The notes under the pieces are model-generated. The model did no database searches and was not told the DNA's origin. It saw only the letters and a program-made list of their open reading frames with translations. Both the position numbers and the translations under genes were made by a program. 64,000 nt of DNA from Kaistia adipata DSM 17808. GTDB taxonomy: Bacteria > Pseudomonadota > Alphaproteobacteria > Rhizobiales > Kaistiaceae. The stretch spans positions 124,001-188,000 of the forward strand of contig NZ_AUHO01000006.1 in the NCBI RefSeq assembly GCF_000423225.1. Direction: 5' to 3'. Shown here in pieces: positions 34,698-42,519 of the stretch (the stretch's first letter is position 1; each line of letters begins with the position of its first letter).

Positions 34698-34938
34698 GTG
34701 CCTCTCCCCCAGTCTGGGCGCCCCTCTGGCGGGCGGAGAGCATGGCGTCGGCGATGCGATACGAGTGGACCGCGAAGTTCTCGATCGACGCGGCGTTCGG
34801 CATGTGCTTGTCGAACGAGGCGATGACGGCCCCTACCACCTGAGCCGCTAGGTAGTCCCGAAGCGTGATTCCGGAGTTCCGGTCATGGCCATACGGGATA
34901 GGGTGCACCGGCCCGCCGTCTTCGATGCGCTGGCTCAT
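34690..34938 (-). CDS. Hypothetical phage protein (SxRIEDGGPxxP type)
   Basis: 82 residues, starting MSQRIEDGGPVHPIPYGHDR, followed by GITLRDYLAAQVVGAVIA. This start pattern recurs in many prophage early proteins. Function unknown. ATGA overlap with the HNH gene upstream. Confidence 0.68.
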   Translation of the reverse strand: MSQRIEDGGPVHPIPYGHDRNSGITLRDYLAAQVVGAVIASFDKHMPNAASIENFAVHSYRIADAMLSARQRGAQTGGEAHE

Positions 34939-35321
34939 GCTGATCTCCGTTTGAACGGGCGGCTGGGGATGCGCGACTTCTTCTCGCGCGGCATGCCGGG
35001 CTCCTTGGCTAGAAGCAGAGCCCGAAACTCGGCCTGCGCGGCTGAGAGCCGGCGCGCCTTGCCGATCTTGTGCTGATCGCCGTCCGCGACGCTCGCGCGT
35101 CTCTCACCGCCGGCGCCTGACGTCTTCTGCCGATGGCAGGTGCGGTGAAGCGCTTGGATGTTCTCGGGAGTGTCGGCGCCTCCGAGAGCGAGCGGGGTGG
35201 AATGGTCCCAGTCCAGGCCCTTCAATTGCCCAAGCTTTTCATGGCAGCGGGGGCACCGAGCCTGGCGGGCCATGATCTCGAGTTTCTCAGTGACGGTCAG
35301 CCGCCTGCGCTCGCCGCTCAT
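34935..35321 (-). CDS. HNH endonuclease
   Basis: 128 residues. The motif CPRCHEKLGQLKGLDWDH, then TPLALGGADTPENIQALHRTCHRQKT gives the two Cys pairs, the DH catalytic pair and the downstream Asn and His of the HNH fold. Located next to the recombination genes rather than the terminase, so recombination or DNA processing is likelier than cos cutting. Start at 35321 overlaps the bet stop (ATGA). Confidence 0.85.
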   Translation of the reverse strand: MSGERRRLTVTEKLEIMARQARCPRCHEKLGQLKGLDWDHSTPLALGGADTPENIQALHRTCHRQKTSGAGGERRASVADGDQHKIGKARRLSAAQAEFRALLLAKEPGMPREKKSRIPSRPFKRRSA

Positions 35322-36313
35322 CGGCAAGCCTCCCGGCAGAGGCGCGCGCATTCCTCGATCGTGATCTCGGCATTCACCCGCTTGCGATGAGCGTCGGTGA
35401 TGGCGCCGGCCGCGATGGCGATGGCCGAGCCCTTCTCGACGGCCTTGCCCTTCCAGAAGCGGATCCGGACTTCCTCGATCGCGAAGTCGGCGCGCTCGGC
35501 GTCCAGTTCCTCGACATAGAAGCGCAGCAGTTCTCGATCATCGGAAGAGAGGCCGACCCGGGGGGATTGGGCCGGCCCCTCTTCCACGCCGGCCGAGCTC
35601 TCAAGGGGCACCAGGGGGAGCTCGGCGGGTTCGGATTGATGTTCGGCCTCCGTCGTCGCGGGCGGGACCGTGTGTTCGGTCGTGGTGGCGGTGGCGATCT
35701 CGGCCTCGACGTTCGCGGACGAGAACCCGGTCTCAGCCTGGCGCGCGCCGCCGAGCCGGTCGGCCATGGAAGAGCGCGGCGTCACGTCGAACATCCGCTC
35801 GTATTCGTCCGGCTCCATGATGCCGGAGAAGCCGAAGGCATATCGGGCGCACTGGATCGCCGCCTTATGGCGCAGCATCCGGTTGGGCCACTTCTTCCAG
35901 GGATCGGTCTGGCGCGAGCACTCGCTCATGTATTCGATGACCGAGACCGGGCGGGCACGGTCCTTGCGGAACATGCGGCACTCGACCGAGTAGAGCTTGC
36001 CGTCGTCGCCGTGCGTGTCGGCGAACTCCATCCCATCGAATTGCGGGTGCGAGTTGATGAGGTTCATCCAGCCGTCGATGGAGACGATCGGCGTGATGCC
36101 GCCGCGGTCCGGGAAGGCGTAGATCTCCTTCGTCAGCGGATTGAGGTCGTATTCCTTGGCGACCATCAGAAAGGCCGCGAACTGTTCGTTGGAGCAGTCG
36201 CCCTTGATCACGGTGGCCTTGATGGCGCTCACGAAGGCGGCCGGCTCCATGTCGTACTTTGCGGCCATGGAATCGACGAGGGAGCGCTTGGGAAGCGTTG
36301 AGACGTTGCTCAC
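35318..36313 (-). CDS. Phage recombination protein Bet (RecT family)
   Basis: 331 residues. The RecT/Bet core is residues 20-190: FVSAIKATVIKGDCSNEQFA, MVAKEYDLNPLTKEIYAFPD, VSIDGWMNLINSHPQFDG, WPNRMLRHKAAIQCARYAFG. It is a single-strand annealing protein that pairs homologous ends. The C-terminal 140 residues are acidic and variable. The RecE-like nuclease two genes upstream makes the partner substrate. Confidence 0.9.
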   Translation of the reverse strand: MSNVSTLPKRSLVDSMAAKYDMEPAAFVSAIKATVIKGDCSNEQFAAFLMVAKEYDLNPLTKEIYAFPDRGGITPIVSIDGWMNLINSHPQFDGMEFADTHGDDGKLYSVECRMFRKDRARPVSVIEYMSECSRQTDPWKKWPNRMLRHKAAIQCARYAFGFSGIMEPDEYERMFDVTPRSSMADRLGGARQAETGFSSANVEAEIATATTTEHTVPPATTEAEHQSEPAELPLVPLESSAGVEEGPAQSPRVGLSSDDRELLRFYVEELDAERADFAIEEVRIRFWKGKAVEKGSAIAIAAGAITDAHRKRVNAEITIEECARLCREACR

Positions 36314-36513
36314 TTCGCACCTCCCGTCGGTAGGCTTTGGAACCAGGCTTCAGCGTCTCGGACGGGGATCAGCGTCCGCCGCCCGGCCTTCCTCGCCCCG
36401 AGGCGCCCCGAGGCGATCTCTTCGTAGGCCAGACTCTTGCCGAGGCCGTACGCGTGGCAGAACTCGGCGACCGTGAGGGCTACCTTGTCGATCCTCTGCT
36501 CAGAGCTGGTCAT
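36310..36513 (-). CDS. Small helix-turn-helix (excisionase-type) protein
   Basis: 67 residues. LTVAEFCHAYGLGKSLAYEEIASGRL followed by RRTLIPVRDAEAW is the MerR-like winged helix of DNA-binding excisionases. Sits between the recE-like and bet genes with 4-bp overlaps on both sides. A second small HTH protein (29716) lies next to int, so this one may have another regulatory job. Confidence 0.78.
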   Translation of the reverse strand: MTSSEQRIDKVALTVAEFCHAYGLGKSLAYEEIASGRLGARKAGRRTLIPVRDAEAWFQSLPTGGAK

Positions 36514-37451
36514 GCTGCGATTTCCTGCTGGATGAAGGCGCGGCGGTCGGCGGCGCGGCGGCGGGCGAAGTCGGAAAGGCCGATTGGGGCGAGGTCGGAC
36601 ATCGATCCGCCCGGGCCCGGCCAGGTGTTGGTCTTCAGGCACTTGGCAAACAGGCGGAGCGCGGCACGAAGGTCGCCCTCAGCCTCCTCAATGTGATCCT
36701 GGCGGATGACGCGGACCTCGACGCAGTGTGGCGGCGCCTTCTCGACGAAGACGAGCGCGAAGTCGTTCATGTCGATGCCGAGGACCGCCTTGGCGCCCCA
36801 CTTCACGAGGGCTGCCTGCATGTCGAGCCGGCCGTCGGATACGGCGCGCGATAGGTCTTCCGGCGCCACGCTCGCGGCGGTCTTGAGGTCGGCGAAATCG
36901 CCGGAGGCCGTTGGGATCGCGTCCGGCCGAGCCTTGAGCCAGATTCCGGTTTCCTCGTCCTGCCAGATCATGCTGTGCTCGATCGCACCATCCAGGATGC
37001 CGCCGGCGATCAGGGGATGAGCCTGGAGCGAGGAGCGCATGCCTCGGATCGCTTCGATCTGACCGGACGTGAGCACGGTCAGTCCAGCTTCTGCCTGGTC
37101 AGCGAGCCATGCCCGGCAAGACGCGTTGTTGCCGTTCCAATCCCTACCATCTGGAGCTTTGGCAGGGCGCACAAGGAACAGGCGCCCGAAGTCGCGCTCT
37201 CCCAAGAGAAGGTGGTGGGCTGCTTTGCCGAGGATCATGGGCTCGGTCGGCACATAGGGTATGCGGTTGGGATTGATGGCCGACGACTTCCAGTAGTGCG
37301 CCGGGCTATCGATGAAGATCGTCCGCAGGCCGCTCGAGCTGATGCTCGGCCCGTTGGTGCACTGGCCGTGGTAGCGCTCGATGTCGAGGTCGACATAGCA
37401 GCCGGGAGACGTGATGACGCCGTCCGGCGCCGGGATCGCTTGTTCCAGCAT
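36510..37451 (-). CDS. PD-(D/E)XK exonuclease, RecE/exonuclease VIII-like (DUF3799)
   Basis: 313 residues. GKAAHHLLLG (the GxxxH box), LKARPDAI and DFADLKTAASVAPED carry the catalytic Asp and Asp-x-Lys, followed by MQAALVKWGAKAV. This matches the C-terminal nuclease of RecE. It resects double-strand ends 5' to 3' so that Bet can anneal the strands. RecE and RecT homologues in one operon form a complete recombination system. Confidence 0.85.
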   Translation of the reverse strand: MLEQAIPAPDGVITSPGCYVDLDIERYHGQCTNGPSISSSGLRTIFIDSPAHYWKSSAINPNRIPYVPTEPMILGKAAHHLLLGERDFGRLFLVRPAKAPDGRDWNGNNASCRAWLADQAEAGLTVLTSGQIEAIRGMRSSLQAHPLIAGGILDGAIEHSMIWQDEETGIWLKARPDAIPTASGDFADLKTAASVAPEDLSRAVSDGRLDMQAALVKWGAKAVLGIDMNDFALVFVEKAPPHCVEVRVIRQDHIEEAEGDLRAALRLFAKCLKTNTWPGPGGSMSDLAPIGLSDFARRRAADRRAFIQQEIAA

Positions 37452-37471
37452 GATTGCCTCGCGTGAAGCGG

Positions 37472-37630
37472 TCAGCGCCGCTCGTCGTCGCGCCAGTGCG
37501 CGGTGAATTCGGAAGGGCCTTCGTCGGTCCGCCGGTCGGTGAGCATGGCGAAGACGAAGCCCGTCAGGACGGTGAAGAGGCCGAGGCCGACGATCAGGTA
37601 GATCGCGATGTCGCCCTTGGAGAACGTCAT
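37472..37630 (-). CDS. 52-residue single-span membrane protein
   Basis: Starts MTFSKGDIAIYLIVGLGLFT and ends with a polar tail. One membrane helix (IAIYLIVGLGLFTVLTGFVFAM), then a charged C terminus. The start overlaps the upstream stop by 4 bp (ATGA), which supports it. Such small membrane proteins in early operons can be host-takeover or exclusion factors; no family recognised. Confidence 0.62.
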   Translation of the reverse strand: MTFSKGDIAIYLIVGLGLFTVLTGFVFAMLTDRRTDEGPSEFTAHWRDDERR

Positions 37631-38031
37631 GCGGTGGCGCGCCTTCCTTCGACGATGTCCTGGCCGAGCAGTTCGAGGCTGTCGCCGCGGAGTTCAGCGA
37701 GCCAAGCCTGCAGGCGGCCGAGCGAGAGGGAGCTGGTCCGCTGGGCGGGCAGGTCGACCACTCCGCGCTTGCCCTGCTCCTGCAGCCTGTCGATCCAGTC
37801 CTCCTGGATCTCGATTGCTCGCTGGACGAACCGGACCTGCTTGGCGCGATCGCCGGCCTGACCCTCCATGACGCAAATCATCGCGAAGATGCCGGCGAGG
37901 TAGGCGTCTGCGCTCTCGTCTCCGGTGGTGCCGACGGGCGGCTTGGTCCTGGTGCGCAGAACCTCGTGCGAAACGCCGGCGTCGCGGGTGAGAGCGGCGA
38001 GAATGGTGTGTGTGCCGGGCAGAGGGCTCAT
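37627..38031 (-). CDS. Hypothetical phage protein
   Basis: 134 residues, mostly helical (GIFAMICVMEGQAGDRAKQV; FVQRAIEIQEDWIDRLQEQG). Overlaps both neighbours by 4 bp in the leftward operon. Function unknown. Confidence 0.6.
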   Translation of the reverse strand: MSPLPGTHTILAALTRDAGVSHEVLRTRTKPPVGTTGDESADAYLAGIFAMICVMEGQAGDRAKQVRFVQRAIEIQEDWIDRLQEQGKRGVVDLPAQRTSSLSLGRLQAWLAELRGDSLELLGQDIVEGRRATA

Positions 38032-38198
38032 CGCGATTCCTCCACCGGGGCGCCGACGGTGAGGCCGAGCTCAACCAATCGCCGAATCGCCTCGGCCCTC
38101 GTCGCAACGCGCGACTTAAACCGCCAGTCATCGATTGCCTGCACTTCGGCTTCAGTCATCATCACCGGAACACGATGATCCTTGGGAATGACTGCCAT
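38028..38198 (-). CDS. Small ribbon-helix-helix-like protein
   Basis: 56 residues: PVMMTEAEVQAIDDWRFKSR, then VATRAEAIRRLVELGL. The pattern of a short strand, a polar helix and a second helix with RAEAIRRLVE is that of Arc/CopG DNA-binding proteins. Flanked by ATGA and TGATG junctions. Probably a small phage regulator. Confidence 0.65.
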   Translation of the reverse strand: MAVIPKDHRVPVMMTEAEVQAIDDWRFKSRVATRAEAIRRLVELGLTVGAPVEESR

Positions 38199-38416
38199 CA
38201 CGCGGCCTTTCGATCAGAGGCGATGCGCCGGTTGCGTCGGGTGTTCCGGGCGGTCCAGCGGGCGTCGGCAACCTGTTTGGACACCACCTCGGAAAGCTGC
38301 TCGTCGGTGAGCCAGTCCGGGCCGTGCCGGCGGATCATCGCGGCAACGGCGTCGGTCAGCGCGCTATCGCCGAACGAACGCATGAACTCGACTTGGCGCT
38401 TGCGGGAGGCGGCCAT
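38198..38416 (-). CDS. Small basic hypothetical protein
   Basis: 72 residues, rich in Arg and Lys (WTARNTRRNRRIASDRKAA at the C terminus), with an amphipathic middle (FGDSALTDAVAAMIRRHG, then WLTDEQLSEVV). Could bind nucleic acid. It overlaps the upstream gene by 1 bp. Function unknown. Confidence 0.6.
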   Translation of the reverse strand: MAASRKRQVEFMRSFGDSALTDAVAAMIRRHGPDWLTDEQLSEVVSKQVADARWTARNTRRNRRIASDRKAA

Positions 38417-38817
38417 CACGCGGCCACCTGCGTGCACTCGGCGCCATACGGGCGGGTCCAATCGCCGGCGACGTCATCCGGCACCCAGCGGTCGCCGTCG
38501 AGCGTCACGCCGAGCGCGGTCTCGACGAAGGCGATCGCCGCCTCGTGGTCCTCGCGCTCGTCTCGCAGATACCGCCCGATCAGCGTCTGGATGTGCTCTG
38601 CGACCTCGCGGGTGACGTCGAGCGTGGTGCGGTCCGACAAGTCGACCCGCCACACTTCGACAACGCGGTCGGCGTTGTAGAGACCGCGAACGATCACCTC
38701 GGCCGCGCGCCGGGCCGACGTCATTCCATCCTGTTCGGAACCCTCGACCGACCGGCCGGCGCAGAGCCGAAGCGTCTCGTCGTTCTCGCAGATCAGCATG
38801 TAGAGCGTGTTGCTCAT
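38416..38817 (-). CDS. Hypothetical protein, first gene of the leftward early operon
   Basis: 133 residues beginning MSNTLYMLICENDETLRLCA. No family recognised. GAGGG lies just before ATG 38817. The gene begins 36 bp downstream of an operator-covered promoter (38850-38878), so it is the first product made when the repressor is lost. Confidence 0.65.
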   Translation of the reverse strand: MSNTLYMLICENDETLRLCAGRSVEGSEQDGMTSARRAAEVIVRGLYNADRVVEVWRVDLSDRTTLDVTREVAEHIQTLIGRYLRDEREDHEAAIAFVETALGVTLDGDRWVPDDVAGDWTRPYGAECTQVAA

Positions 38818-38849
38818 GGTGGGTGCCCTCACCGTGCTTCGATGAGAGA

Positions 38850-38901
38850 AGATTGCGACAATCGCAAATTGCTGTCAATCGGAAAATTGCGATTGACGCA
38901 A
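38850..38901 (-). promoter_or_regulatory. Leftward early promoter with two repressor operators (OL-like)
   Basis: On the minus strand TTGACA (38878-38873) and CAATCT (38855-38850) are 17 bp apart. Two 15-bp operators lie here: TTGCGACAATCGCAA (38853-38867), covering the -10, and TTGCGATTGACGCAA (38887-38901), upstream of the -35. The same consensus occurs three times at the immunity region. Confidence 0.82.
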
Positions 38902-39437
38902 ATTTAGATTTGCGCGAGACATAGCCCATCCGCCGCCCTGGCCGTGTCGAGGAATCGACGAGGCTCACTCAGCGAGGGCGGATCGCGCGGGGGTCGAAAG
39001 TCCTACGGTGCGGCTGAGGAAACTGAGGACGGGCAGGCCGAGAGGCTGTCCTGCCGTATGCGACCGACCGACGTGACGGTTCTTGTCGCCGGCATCGATT
39101 CCCTCCCGCGTGGCTTCGGTCACGGGGGTAGGGGGTCTTTGCCTGCTCCCTCCCTTAGATCGGGTTCTTGAAATTCAATCCAACACTTAGATCTGGCTCT
39201 GTCTCAGCAGGATATGCACCGCGAGCGCGAGCCGTGTTTTGTCGGCGCGGGGCTTCTGTCCACGTCGGCTGTATCTAGCTGGAACTGGCTGAAGATAGCT
39301 GGAATTGGTTGAAAATCGCTGTGTTTCGATTATGTTTACTTCGAGCAGGCAGGCGCCGGAACCACTCCGAGTTGCCCTACGGGGCGGCAGCACCCTTTGC
39401 GGTGTGAATCAGGAGCCGGGGGCCTGCCCATTCGTTT
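38902..39437. other. Non-coding stretch with a 20-bp tandem repeat
   Basis: No gene I can support; a frame at 38944-39171 has the Gly/Ser/Arg composition of a spurious ORF. At 39276-39315 two 20-bp units in tandem (beginning TAGCTGGAACTGG and TAGCTGGAATTGG, 3 mismatches) are followed by a fragment of a third. Confidence 0.5.
39276..39315. repeat. Two-copy 20-bp tandem repeat
   Basis: Units 39276-39295 and 39296-39315 match at 17 of 20 positions, with a partial third copy (TCGCTG) next. Possible protein-binding iterons or slipped-strand duplication. Confidence 0.6.
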
Positions 39438-40235
39438 TCAGCGATGCTCATCGAAAAATGCGTACTGTCTGTCGTCAGCAGCGCATTTCTGCATACTAGG
39501 GACCGGCGTTACGCCGCAGTCTAGTATGATGCCATTTCGCTTCAGCAGCTTCTCACGAAGAAGCCTCCCGTAGGCCGGCTCGTAGTTGCCGTAGAGATTT
39601 GGCTCGACTGCAGAAAAGAAGGCGCTGGTGACGCAATCGGCAATTTGCAGACCTGCCCACTTGCTGTGATTCTCGACTGCAATGTTGTCGATATCAAGCA
39701 CATTCCAGACGATGGATCTGACGGGCCGCATTACCTCGCGACCGTCCCTCATCAATTGCAGATAGTCGATCATGCTTTGGTAATTTGTTCCGCCGCGCCG
39801 GGAGAAAATAACGCGAAGCGAGCATCCGTCTGGGGATGCTTTGTGACAGGCTTGAGTGACTCTCTCAAGAAGCCACCTAATCAGATAGTTGTATAAATAT
39901 CCCTTCTTTTTGAACGTATCCTCATACTTGGTGCCCGCAATTGTAACCTTGTGCGATAGCGTGACGCATACTCCTACAAGGAGTTTCGCGATTTCTTGGC
40001 ATACAACGACCTTTTGGTCGTGCTTGAGTTCACGGAAATGCAGGTCTCTGGACTTCTTGGCGGGAAAGCGCCCGACAATTGCGTCTTTCCAGCCCGCCAT
40101 GAGGACGTCGTTCTCTGCCGAGACGATGCAGGCGCCGAGTACCAGCCAGCGAGATTGTCCTCCCACTGCTCCGGAAGCGAGTTTGCCGAAACCTTCGTCT
40201 CCTGCCTCGTCAATGTACGCAATGTACCTGCTCAC
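39438..40235 (-). CDS. DUF3800 domain protein
   Basis: 265 residues. The N-terminal YIDEAGDEGFGKLASG is the DUF3800 signature, whose acidic residues suggest an RNase H-like nuclease fold. Later LHFRELKH, VRSIVWNVLDIDN and LQIADCVTSAFF (the D in ADC pattern) fit too. The gene is visibly AT-richer than its neighbours, pointing to recent acquisition. DUF3800 proteins turn up in mobile elements, sometimes near defence genes. Last of the minus-strand genes behind the repressor. Confidence 0.82.
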   Translation of the reverse strand: MSRYIAYIDEAGDEGFGKLASGAVGGQSRWLVLGACIVSAENDVLMAGWKDAIVGRFPAKKSRDLHFRELKHDQKVVVCQEIAKLLVGVCVTLSHKVTIAGTKYEDTFKKKGYLYNYLIRWLLERVTQACHKASPDGCSLRVIFSRRGGTNYQSMIDYLQLMRDGREVMRPVRSIVWNVLDIDNIAVENHSKWAGLQIADCVTSAFFSAVEPNLYGNYEPAYGRLLREKLLKRNGIILDCGVTPVPSMQKCAADDRQYAFFDEHR

Positions 40236-40286
40236 GCTCAGAGGCGCTCCTAGTGTTTATGAATGTGGCCCGCGGTAGATCTTGCT

Positions 40287-40946
40287 TCACCGTCCCCAGT
40301 ACGGCGCGCGCCAGCCAGCCTTGATCGCCTCGCCCTCGTCGCAGAACCACCGTTCGCCGTTTTCGACGCTGACCTTGGTCCGGCTGTACCAAGGCGACCA
40401 CGGCGCATGGTAGATCCGCTCGCCCTTGCGGTTGATGTTGCCCTTGATCGGGCAGCCTTCCGGGGCCTGCTGAGCAGCGACGTCCCAGCGGTTCTGACGG
40501 AACTCCCAGGGCGCCTCGGTCTCCTGCTCCCATACACCGACCGCCGCGGCGCGCGCCTCGTCCTCGGCGTCGACATAGTCCTCGGAATAGCGGCGGAAGG
40601 CCCAGGCCATTCCCTCCTTGACCATCAGGCGGCCGAGATCGAGGCCGGCGACTTTGCAGATCGCGAGAGTGCGGCCGTAGACGTCGAGCCCTCGATCGTC
40701 GCAGGTGACATCGCCCTCGGCGACGGCTTTCTCCATCTGGCGGATCGCCGCCTGGCCGCACTGCCAAGTTCCGCCGCCGGGCTTGCGGCAACTTTGGCCG
40801 GCCTCGGGCGCATCGATGCCGAATATGCGGATAGTCTTGCCGTCGACCTTCAGCGTGTCGCCGTCGATGACGTGCACTTCGGCCGCAAGGGCGGCGCCGG
40901 CGGTGATGACGCATGCGGCGAGCGCCGCGGCGATGGATCTGAGCAT
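40287..40946 (-). CDS. Exported thermonuclease (staphylococcal-nuclease family)
   Basis: 219 residues with a Sec signal (MLRSIAAALAACVITAGAALAA). SNase domain: VIDGDTLKVDGKTIRIFGID then APE gives the calcium-binding Asp residues, the catalytic Arg and Glu; DVYGRTLAIC holds the second catalytic Arg. A C-terminal extension of about 70 residues (from WEQETEAPWEFRQ) has two cysteines and an excalibur-like WFCDEGEA stretch. It would act in the periplasm or outside the cell. Confidence 0.88.
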   Translation of the reverse strand: MLRSIAAALAACVITAGAALAAEVHVIDGDTLKVDGKTIRIFGIDAPEAGQSCRKPGGGTWQCGQAAIRQMEKAVAEGDVTCDDRGLDVYGRTLAICKVAGLDLGRLMVKEGMAWAFRRYSEDYVDAEDEARAAAVGVWEQETEAPWEFRQNRWDVAAQQAPEGCPIKGNINRKGERIYHAPWSPWYSRTKVSVENGERWFCDEGEAIKAGWRAPYWGR

Positions 40947-40981
40947 TCCTGAGGTCCCCCCGACCCTTCGCCTGTGACGCG

Positions 40982-41251
40982 TCAGCCCCCGGCGTCGCCC
41001 GTCTCGTCGAACCAATCCGGGATCGTCCCCAGTCGCACCAGAATGACCGGCTCGCCATAGTCGCCGGTGTCCGGATCGAGCGTCCGCGACCAGGCAATTG
41101 CGCCGGCGTGGCTGGTGGCCAGCATCTTCGCACGCTGCGTCGCCTGCGCGGCCGTCGGCATCTGCTGCGGCGGCTCGGCGGCGATCGTGTCCTCGTCATC
41201 GTCGAGGCGCTTGAAGACGACGACGACGTGGATAGTGGCTGGTGGTGTCAT
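40982..41251 (-). CDS. Small hypothetical protein
   Basis: 89 residues, beginning MTPPATIHVVVVFKRLDDDE and ending with VILVRLGTIPDWFDETGDAG. The hydrophobic strand pattern suggests a small alpha/beta fold. It sits between the barrel-like gene (sharing one base) and the nuclease gene in the repressor operon. Function unknown. Confidence 0.6.
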   Translation of the reverse strand: MTPPATIHVVVVFKRLDDDEDTIAAEPPQQMPTAAQATQRAKMLATSHAGAIAWSRTLDPDTGDYGEPVILVRLGTIPDWFDETGDAGG

Positions 41252-42072
41252 CAGTTTAACCGAAAGCTCAGGCCCAGCATCAGCGAGCCTTGGGGTTGGA
41301 TCTCGGCGGAGACGGAATTCAGGAGAGTGGTCGCATCAGGCCGCGTCCCCGCGTATTGGAACTCGCCGCCCTTCTGGATGTAGTTGTCCGCCGACCATCT
41401 CGCGATCTCCGAGCCTGAGATGCTTCCGTTCTGCATCGCGATCTGGCCTCGAAGGGAGACCAGGAAACGTTCGCCGAACTTCCGTTCGATTGAGGTGAAA
41501 ATCAGCGGCGACACTCGGACCGAATCTATGCTCACCTCTGAGCGCGCATCGCTGCCGTAGGCTTCCATGCCGCGTACATTCGATTGGTAGATATGAAAAA
41601 TGCTGCCTCGGCTGTCTATGACGGAGGAAAGCTCGTACCGATCAACTGAAACGCCGCCGCCCAAGACAACGTTATAGTCCCCGGCCTTGACGCCATAGTG
41701 GACATCGAACTGGCCGAGGGGCTGATGCGAGAAACTCTGTGATCGGAAGTTGTCCAAGCCAACGCCGTCTGGAAGCGGCTCTCTGACCGTCAGGCTCGGC
41801 CAAGAGAACGATTGGTCTGAAGATTGTTCGCCGAATCTGGCGGCGATACTGGCCCCGATAAAGTGTGAGCCGAAATCGTTTCGGATTGTCGCTCCTACGC
41901 TTCCTGTCGCTATGGTGCCCAAGCGCTCCCATTCTTCGAAGTAGTGATGTTGCGCTTCTGGCGATGTCGCCACTCCGACGGCCCCGTCCAAATAGAGCTT
42001 GATCTCGCCGCTATGGCTCGCCAGTGGCTGCACCGCGAGCCCCACGGCGAGGGCTATTGCCCATCTGCGCAT
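41251..42072 (-). CDS. Exported, outer-membrane-barrel-like protein
   Basis: 273 residues with a signal peptide (MRRWAIALAVGLAVQPLASH). The mature chain alternates polar and apolar residues in strand-like stretches (GAVGVATSPEAQHHYF, VHYGVKAGDYNVVLGGGVSV, LVSLRGQIAMQNG) and ends LMLGLSFRLN, close to the aromatic-ended last strand of outer-membrane barrels. Family unknown. Located between an apparent lipoprotein and the exported nuclease in the operon behind the repressor. Confidence 0.65.
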   Translation of the reverse strand: MRRWAIALAVGLAVQPLASHSGEIKLYLDGAVGVATSPEAQHHYFEEWERLGTIATGSVGATIRNDFGSHFIGASIAARFGEQSSDQSFSWPSLTVREPLPDGVGLDNFRSQSFSHQPLGQFDVHYGVKAGDYNVVLGGGVSVDRYELSSVIDSRGSIFHIYQSNVRGMEAYGSDARSEVSIDSVRVSPLIFTSIERKFGERFLVSLRGQIAMQNGSISGSEIARWSADNYIQKGGEFQYAGTRPDATTLLNSVSAEIQPQGSLMLGLSFRLN

Positions 42073-42105
42073 CATTCCATCCCCCCGGATGTGACCTTGT
42101 TGCGG

Positions 42106-42480
42106 TCAGATTGTGATGCCTTTGTTCCAGCACGACTGCTGAACGAGGAACGTTGCGGACTCTTGCCCGCCGACGCCGCCGAAGGTGAACGCTCCTGGCG
42201 CGCCTGACACGAGGTATGGTTGGTCGCCGATATAGGCCCCGAAGCTGTTCTTCCCATTCACGTAGCCGCAGACGTGCATCACGCCGCTACTGTCACGGAC
42301 CGCGAACATGTTGCCGAAAACGGCCGAATACGGGTCTTTCATATGCAGGCGCACGCTGGCCTCGACAGCGGCCTTGTCCGCATCGGATAGCGTGATCGGC
42401 GTGCCGGCGTTTTGGTTGCTGGCGGACTGGCACCCTACCAAGAGAGCCGCGGCGACTGCCGCGGGCACGATACGAAGCAT
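42106..42480 (-). CDS. Small lipoprotein
   Basis: 124 residues with a lipoprotein signal, VAAALLVGCQSASN (lipobox LVGC). The mature part has HMKDPYSAVFGNMFAVRD and VHVCGYVNGKNSFGAYIG, a pattern known from small proteobacterial lipoproteins of unknown function. It starts 39 bp after the repressor stop, so it probably shares its transcript and is made in the lysogen. Confidence 0.75.
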   Translation of the reverse strand: MLRIVPAAVAAALLVGCQSASNQNAGTPITLSDADKAAVEASVRLHMKDPYSAVFGNMFAVRDSSGVMHVCGYVNGKNSFGAYIGDQPYLVSGAPGAFTFGGVGGQESATFLVQQSCWNKGITI

Positions 42481-42519
42481 TCTTCTCCCCCCAGAGAATG
42501 CGGCACATGGGCCGCCGGT

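Noticed and set aside
38944-39171. A 75-codon frame in the gap after the OL-like operators
   Set aside because: Gly/Ser/Arg-rich chance composition and no ribosome site; nothing like it is recognised.
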